Shown here: positions 60,001 to 64,000 of the stretch, piece by piece | How positions within the stretch are numbered: position 1 is the stretch's first letter | Layout of the letters: each line of letters begins with the position of its first letter | Assembly: GCA_039033215.1 (NCBI GenBank) | Contig: JBCCDA010000012.1 | Coordinates: 3,041 to 67,040 of the forward strand | Source: Thermohalobaculum sp039033215 | GTDB taxonomy: Bacteria > Pseudomonadota > Alphaproteobacteria > Rhodobacterales > Rhodobacteraceae | Direction: 5' to 3' | Length of the DNA: 64,000 nucleotides | Notes under the pieces: model-generated | Seen by the model: only the letters and a program-made list of their open reading frames with translations | What the model was told of the DNA's origin: nothing | Databases searched by the model: none | Translations under genes and position numbers: made by a program

Positions 60001-60421
60001 CGGTCACATTGCTTGGCCGCACGCGACCATGGATCAGATCCACAAGCGCAAACTGCACCCCCACCCTTTCGACCCCGATCAGCACGCCGCCAGCCGGATC
60101 CGTCAACGCAACACCGTGGAGCCGAACACCGGACTGCTCGCCATCGTTGCCCAGGCTCAGCGCGAACCCGCCGATATCGACCTGTACGTCCTGCGAGCCC
60201 TCGTTGATCCGGGCCTCGATCAGATCAGCTACGCCTGGCAGCAAAACGGGACCCTGGGTGAGCCGCGCGTACAGCAGTCCCCCAGCAATGATCAGGATCG
60301 TGAGGATAGAGAGGACCGCGCGACCGCAGAGGCACGCCAGCGACCAGCAACCACCCGCAAAGCTGCGTTTGCAGACGGTGCGCGCGCCGGCCCCGTTCTC
60401 GGTCGACTGCGTGAATGCCAT
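56999..60421 (-). CDS. Large AsmA-like/DUF3971 envelope protein (YhdP/TamB-type)
   Basis: A 1140-residue protein with an N-terminal membrane anchor (about 37-53: AVLSILTILIIAGGLLYARL). A very long periplasmic part of repeating amphipathic beta strands follows, and the C-terminal AsmA-type region ends in INGTVNEETDTVDMIGVLSPAYVLTGALNEVPVLGSILSGGEGEGILAMTFTLNGSMRDPEFAVNPLSLLAPGFLRRIF, diagnostic of DUF3971/AsmA_2 proteins. Members such as YhdP and TamB form hydrophobic bridges carrying phospholipid to the outer membrane. Codes alone on the minus strand and overlaps gluQ antiparallel by 44 bases. Confidence 0.93.
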   Translation of the reverse strand: MAFTQSTENGAGARTVCKRSFAGGCWSLACLCGRAVLSILTILIIAGGLLYARLTQGPVLLPGVADLIEARINEGSQDVQVDIGGFALSLGNDGEQSGVRLHGVALTDPAGGVLIGVERVGVQFALVDLIHGRVRPSNVTVFAPDALLIRRPDGGLRFAMGQGRGLRVTPQAIAEGADGGSNPQVFRQFIDTLAGDAEGPEVLSKLERIDIRGARLTFEDLLNGGEWHSQNARIRLDRDEGGLRGSISVAVIDDGTPGAAVRLSIDRRRGAENVQLTANFGRITTKVLSGQLPALAWLSVLEGTVEGRARADVDRQGRLKKLTGVIFAENGRLAGLGEASAFDIAQVGFGVDPEAGTLTLDRVFVSAPALNARLSGIAQLRLDGVQDPESLVGQLDVEYLNLRLPDVFADPLAFDDGQINFRWQTQTNTVTLADTRLANGPLAFHLDGRIMESEAGWITDLRAEGVNMTVQDLIAHWPYVAAVNARTWVRDNIPEANVDNFLAQMRFGAGEPMLSLDFDYSELTSSYIDGMPPIEQARGRGHMTYHALYLEMDEGWVTPPNGEPIALAGSTVDILDFWGEVTPAIVDLVAEGRTADVLALIDEPPLNLVQKLGVDLGQVGGRAQVGAVLDFPLISDLLVADVGADAQAKLTGFSMPFDVDGTTLNVRSNQLELAATTTEMRLAGPVTADGTALQLDWRENYGATPSTRQMVLSGRTTDTLLASFGIEDMPFEGSMPFDLELTQSGSEPPVFRLEGDLTPLTMAMSEMGWEKPEGRDGQLVAEGVLGDELEITAFDLNAAGLRATGGLDLDADGTLQEARFSRLIVPGLADVQGTVRLGEDGGYIVDVTGGSVDLSEVLAGEGEEDGSPRVPLRATFDLDRVAVSEKIAFGRTRGSVELRADGTRNAEIDAWITADGPPVVIRVVPGEEGRTKLGLTTEDAGGLLAALDLYRGASGGHLEVDAVLGGPGEDTVSGSARIEDIVVRSQSTFRDVLRDGGLEDAETAVSSGGLRFRKVWVPFAYQDGEILIEDAIASSPALALKINGTVNEETDTVDMIGVLSPAYVLTGALNEVPVLGSILSGGEGEGILAMTFTLNGSMRDPEFAVNPLSLLAPGFLRRIFTTRNRPVSSNFAEQLQTPDR

Positions 60422-60558
60422 AGCGGCTCTCTCTCGGGACCGTGCTCTGCCTGCCTTGCCGTCGGCCCATCGGCATCTATCTTGGCGGTCGACCGGGGAC
60501 GTACAACCCCAACTCCGCTCTTTGCACCCCTGATACCACGTTTGACAGGAGAGACGCC

Positions 60559-61026
60559 ATGGCCACGATCGAAGAAGGGGCTGCAGCGCCCACGTTCAGC
60601 CTGCCCGCCGACGGCGGTCGAACCGCCTCGTTGTCGGACATGGTCGGCAAGACCGTCGTTCTCTACTTCTACCCCAAGGCCGACACTTCCGGCTGCACCA
60701 AGCAGGCCGTGGGCTTCACCGAGCATGCCGCGGCGTTCGAAGCTGCGGGAGCTGTGGTCGTTGGCGTCTCAAAGGATCCGGTGAAGAAGCTCGACAAGTT
60801 TCGCGACAAGCACGAATTGGGGGTCATCCTGGCGTCCGACGAGGAGACCGACACCTGCGAGGCGTACGGTGTTTGGGCCGAAAAATCGATGTACGGCAAG
60901 AAATACATGGGGATCGAGCGGTCCACGTTTATCATCGGACCTGATGGCAAGATCGCGAAGATGTGGCGCAAGGTGAAGGTGCCCGGTCACGTCGAGGCGG
61001 TGCTCGAGGCCGTACAAGCCTTGTGA
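60559..61026 (+). CDS. bcp: Thioredoxin-dependent peroxiredoxin, BCP/PrxQ type
   Basis: A 155-residue peroxiredoxin. The peroxidatic cysteine is Cys46 in YPKADTSGCTKQAVGF. The resolving cysteine usual in many Bcp proteins 5 residues later is absent (Val), leaving Cys100 (SDEETDTCEAYGVW) as a possible alternative. The family tail YGKKYMGIERSTFIIGPDGKI is present. It reduces alkyl hydroperoxides. The start at 60559 follows AGGAG. Its stop overlaps the next gene's GTG (GTGA at 61023-61026). Confidence 0.94.
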   Translation: MATIEEGAAAPTFSLPADGGRTASLSDMVGKTVVLYFYPKADTSGCTKQAVGFTEHAAAFEAAGAVVVGVSKDPVKKLDKFRDKHELGVILASDEETDTCEAYGVWAEKSMYGKKYMGIERSTFIIGPDGKIAKMWRKVKVPGHVEAVLEAVQAL

Positions 61027-61841
61027 GCCTGCTCGGTGAAGGGCTGGCAGCGGCCGCAGCTCATGTGCTGAACACTGCCGACCCGCATGAGAAGACGCGC
61101 CTTTCCCGGGCCGTTGCCGCCGAATGGCAGGCAGCCCGGGCAATGGGGCAGACGCCCGCAATCGGGCACGCCGATCCCCCCGACTATCCTGCTCGGCCCG
61201 AAAGGCCCGAACTCAAGGATCCGCGCGAGATGCCCCGGCGCCGCCCGGGGTCCGAGAAGGGACGTATCGCACTCCTTCACGCCATTGCGCATATCGAGTT
61301 GAACGCGGTTGACCTGCACTGGGACATCGTTGCGCGGTTCGCGCACGTTCCGATGCCGACTGGTTTCTACGACGACTGGGCCAATGCGGCGGACGAGGAA
61401 TCCAAGCACTTCGGACTGCTCTCGGATCGCCTGCAGGCAATGGGCTCTTTCTACGGTGCTCTGCCAGCCCATGCCGGTATGTGGCGTTCGGCCGCGGCGA
61501 CAGCGCATGATCTGCCGGCCCGGCTCGCGGTTGTACCGATGGTGCTTGAGGCGCGCGGGCTGGATGTCACACCAGGCATGATCTCTCTCTTCACAACTGC
61601 CCAAGATCTGGACAGCGTTAAGGCGCTGGAAACCATATATGCGGAAGAAGTGGGACATGTTGCGTATGGATCAAAGTGGTTCCACTTCTTGTGCGGGCGT
61701 GCGGATGCCGATCCGAAGGACCGGTTTCACGCACTCGTCCGGCAGTACTTCGATGCGCGTCTCAAGCCGCCCTTCAATGATGAGAAGCGGGCCGAGGCGG
61801 GACTGCCGCTCGATTTCTATTGGCCACTGGCGGATACGTGA
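61023..61841 (+). CDS. DUF455 ferritin-like protein
   Basis: A 272-residue helical protein starting at the GTG at 61023, which overlaps the bcp stop. Ferritin-like metal-ligand motifs are visible: HIELNAVDLHWD, DEESKHFGLL and EEVGHVAYG, each with the spacing of a di-iron four-helix bundle. A DxRExPRRRPGSEKGR segment precedes the bundle. Coupling to a peroxiredoxin suggests an oxidative-stress or di-iron oxidase role, possibly tRNA-hydroxylase-like; function unproven. Confidence 0.88.
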   Translation: MSLLGEGLAAAAAHVLNTADPHEKTRLSRAVAAEWQAARAMGQTPAIGHADPPDYPARPERPELKDPREMPRRRPGSEKGRIALLHAIAHIELNAVDLHWDIVARFAHVPMPTGFYDDWANAADEESKHFGLLSDRLQAMGSFYGALPAHAGMWRSAAATAHDLPARLAVVPMVLEARGLDVTPGMISLFTTAQDLDSVKALETIYAEEVGHVAYGSKWFHFLCGRADADPKDRFHALVRQYFDARLKPPFNDEKRAEAGLPLDFYWPLADT

Positions 61842-62013
61842 CAAGCATTCGGGTGTCTCTGCCGCTCTGCAAAGAAACTGCACAAAATCCGACGGAAAAG
61901 GTTGCGCAATCATGGCGATACGCGTAACAGTTGCAGAAAGAGCGCAGTACATAAAAAAATTCGGTAAGTGCTTCGAATAAGCTCAGCCGTTGCGGTGAGG
62001 TCGAGAGGTGGAC

Positions 62014-63363
62014 ATGTCGAGCAGGGTTTTCACTGCCTTGAACTGGTCTATGGGCAAGGTGTTTCCCGAGCGCAGGGTCTACATCCGTTCGGATGATCGC
62101 ACCCAGTATCTGACGTTCGCGCCAACATCTCAGTTCGGCGCAGCCGTGGCCGTGTCGGCACTTTTGGGGTGGACCGCGTATACGACGACTGCGTTCGTGA
62201 GCACAGCGATGGACGGCCGAACCGCTGTAAATCGCTTGGAGGCCACGAAGGACGCCTACGAGATCCAGTTGGCAGCTCTCCGGGAGCAGCAGCGGCTTCT
62301 TGAGGAAGAAATCAACCGATCCAACTCACGCGGCGACGTCGTTACCCGTGAGTTGTCTGACAAGCAGCAAGTCCTTGTCGAAACAGCGGCGGAATTGCGC
62401 GCAGCGCAAGCCGAGTTGACCGGCCTTCGGGTGCGGATGGAAGCGCTATTGACCGAGCGCCGCACCGAACGGGACCAGATCAACGCCCTGAACGAGGAAG
62501 TTACCGCCCTTCGGCTTAGCCTTGCGGATGCGCACTACGATGACGCCGAGTTGACCGAAACCGTGGCGACGTTCTCGGCGACGATGGCGCGTGTCATTGC
62601 CGAGCGCGACCACGCCGTTAGCCGCTCGGACGGATTGAGCGGACAGGTGGCGGCTCTGGAAGCCGAGATCGTCCAATGGCAAGGTCGGCAGGAGAACCTT
62701 CTCGCCCAACTTGAGGATGCAACACGGACATCGTTGGCCTCGCTTGATTCGCTCTTTGTCGGAACGAACGTTGATCTCGAGTCGATCCTCAACGCGACAC
62801 GTCGCGACTACACTGGCCGCGGCGGCGGGCCCGTCGACGACACAGATCCCGACAGGCAGTCCTACCTGCAACCTGTGCCCGAGGAAGACTACGCTCGCGT
62901 CGCGCGCCTGACGACGGACATGGAGCGCATCAGCCTCATGCGCGTCGCGATCGATCGCCTGCCCTTTGGCTTGCCGACGAAAGGCGCGCGCCGGACATCC
63001 GGGTTCGGAATGCGGCGCGATCCTATGCGGCGCAGCTCTCGCATGCACAACGGTGTTGATTTTGCCGCCCCGGTTGGGACCGCGATCTATGCGACCGGCG
63101 AGGGCGTGGTAACCTACTCAGGTCGGCAACGCGGCTACGGCATTATCGTGAAGATTCGACATGCCTTCGGCTTTGAAACGGTCTATGCTCACCTGAGTAA
63201 GAGTCGAGTCTCCGTCGGCCAGCGTGTTTCGCGCGGCGATCGTATTGCAGACATGGGTAGCACGGGCAGAAGTACCGGCAGCCATCTGCACTACGAGGTT
63301 AGGGTCAACGGGACTCCCATCAACCCGAGCACGTTCATAAAGGCTGCACGCGATGTTCTCTAA
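62014..63363 (+). CDS. M23 (LytM-type) peptidoglycan endopeptidase with coiled coil
   Basis: A 449-residue bitopic envelope protein. The ATG at 62014 has AGAGG 5 bases upstream. A short cytoplasmic N-terminus is followed by a transmembrane segment (GAAVAVSALLGWTAYTTTAFV, about 46-66), a long coiled coil (about 75-240), and a C-terminal M23 domain with the zinc ligands in SRMHNGVDFAAP (His-X3-Asp) and GSHLHYEVRVNG (His-X-His). Metal ligands are complete, so it should be an active DD-endopeptidase. The bactofilin gene starts inside its last codons, a pairing known to drive local cell-wall remodelling. Confidence 0.94.
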   Translation: MSSRVFTALNWSMGKVFPERRVYIRSDDRTQYLTFAPTSQFGAAVAVSALLGWTAYTTTAFVSTAMDGRTAVNRLEATKDAYEIQLAALREQQRLLEEEINRSNSRGDVVTRELSDKQQVLVETAAELRAAQAELTGLRVRMEALLTERRTERDQINALNEEVTALRLSLADAHYDDAELTETVATFSATMARVIAERDHAVSRSDGLSGQVAALEAEIVQWQGRQENLLAQLEDATRTSLASLDSLFVGTNVDLESILNATRRDYTGRGGGPVDDTDPDRQSYLQPVPEEDYARVARLTTDMERISLMRVAIDRLPFGLPTKGARRTSGFGMRRDPMRRSSRMHNGVDFAAPVGTAIYATGEGVVTYSGRQRGYGIIVKIRHAFGFETVYAHLSKSRVSVGQRVSRGDRIADMGSTGRSTGSHLHYEVRVNGTPINPSTFIKAARDVL

Positions 63364-63874
63364 GAGTAAGATCAACGACCCTGCGCCGGCAGCGAAGGAG
63401 ACCAAACCAATGTCGACCATGCCGCCCGCTGGCCCAAAGCCCGATCCGAGTTCCGCGCCCGCAGGGTCGCCGTCGTCTCCGTCGTTCCAGGCTAAGCCGA
63501 AGCCGTCCCCGTCTCTTTTGTCAAACGACATCACCATCAAGGGCAATGTCAGCTCATCTGGTGATATTCAGATCGAAGGCACGATTGAGGGCGATGTGCG
63601 CGCGCACCTGCTGACCGTTGGCGAAAGTGCCACGATCCGGGGCGAGGTGGTCGCAGATGATGTGGTCGTGAACGGTCGCGTCATCGGCCGCGTACGCGGT
63701 TTGAAGGTTCGCCTGACTGCCACCGCGAAAGTTGAAGGCGACATCGTGCACAAGACGATCGCGATCGAGAGCGGCGCCCACTTCGAGGGCTCGGTCCAGC
63801 GCCAGGAAGATCCCCTCAACGAAGGTGGCACCCGCCGTGCAGCGCCTTCGAAGGAAGCTGCCGCGGCCGAGTAA
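63353..63874 (+). CDS. bacA: Bactofilin
   Basis: A 173-residue cytoskeletal protein. Residues about 1-55 are a proline/serine-rich disordered N-terminus. The central right-handed beta-helix repeats short turns (NDITIKGNVSSSGDIQIEGTIEGDVRAHLLTVGESATIRGEVVADDVVVNGRVIGRVRGLKVRLTATAKVEGDIVHKTIAIESGAHFEGSV), and a charged tail follows. It self-assembles without nucleotides and positions envelope enzymes. The ATG at 63353 overlaps the M23 gene by 11 bases, consistent with co-translation of enzyme and scaffold. The symbol follows family use. Confidence 0.94.
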   Translation: MFSKSKINDPAPAAKETKPMSTMPPAGPKPDPSSAPAGSPSSPSFQAKPKPSPSLLSNDITIKGNVSSSGDIQIEGTIEGDVRAHLLTVGESATIRGEVVADDVVVNGRVIGRVRGLKVRLTATAKVEGDIVHKTIAIESGAHFEGSVQRQEDPLNEGGTRRAAPSKEAAAAE

Positions 63875-64000
63875 CGCAGGCTACGTCGGGGCCGCGTGCC
63901 CCGGCGGACCAACGCCGCGCGTAGCTGGTGTTCCAGCACGGCCAAACCGGCAGCGGAATTCAGGGCGCGAAATGCGTCGTTCCGAGGTTGTGTGACCAAC

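Noticed and set aside
63877..64000. Possible end of a minus-strand gene at the right edge
   Set aside because: One minus-strand frame enters from the edge and stops near 63886, but under 40 codons are visible and nothing recognisable is encoded.

Overview
The window is GC-rich chromosomal DNA from an alphaproteobacterium, most likely a Rhodobacteraceae (Roseobacter-type) member. This rests on gene content: the accB-accC-aat-DUF2155-mlaD-NDUFA12 neighbourhood, an RNase E with a long acidic insert inside its S1 domain, an SOS box of the GTTC-N7-GTTC type, TRAP transporters, several CaiB/BaiF CoA-transferases and many ATGA/TGATG start-stop overlaps. No rRNA, tRNA, CRISPR array, transposase or prophage gene was seen.

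Region 1 (1-23 kb) is accessory catabolism. It holds three CaiB/BaiF CoA-transferases (one cut by the left edge), a two-subunit family I CoA-transferase-like pair, an orphan 2-oxoglutarate-dehydrogenase-E1-like ThDP enzyme coupled to an RraA-type aldolase and an acyl-CoA dehydrogenase, and an SbtA/SbtB bicarbonate-transporter pair. A uronate dehydrogenase lies divergent to a complete TRAP transporter (dctP-dctQ-dctM). MFS and EamA transporters, an acyl-CoA synthetase with a 4-oxalocrotonate-type tautomerase, and two dehalogenases of different classes (fluoroacetate type and haloalkane type) complete it. Two convergent intergenic gaps here carry arrays of GTAT-headed units with an exact 11-bp period.

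Region 2 (23-35.5 kb) is housekeeping on the minus strand: recG, a CYTH-CHAD protein, ligA, prfB, a secreted unknown, PBP1A and an AmiC-type amidase. Just downstream of recG is an unlisted 42-residue membrane-protein gene. It has its own promoter, an exact alphaproteobacterial SOS box at the transcription start, a strong ribosome site and a terminator further on. This is the best candidate in the window for an undescribed function, such as an SOS-induced division inhibitor or membrane peptide.

Region 3 (35.5-50.5 kb) holds rne with a long structured leader, an aminotransferase, a BepA-like M48 protease, a DsbA-like oxidoreductase, an SDR lacking its catalytic tyrosine, accBC, aat, a DUF2155 protein, mlaD, the NDUFA12 homologue, a FadL-type porin, tgt and sufT.

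Region 4 (50.5-64 kb) holds a periplasmic glycerophosphodiesterase, a DUF1127 protein divergent from an Lrp regulator, and a tightly coupled run sufA - tail-anchored unknown - TfoX-like - second tail-anchored unknown - tpiA. Then come an HhH-domain protein, gluQ, a giant AsmA-like protein, bcp, a DUF455 ferritin-like protein, and an M23 peptidase overlapping a bactofilin. A 15/16 match to the ParB site parS lies just upstream of sufA.
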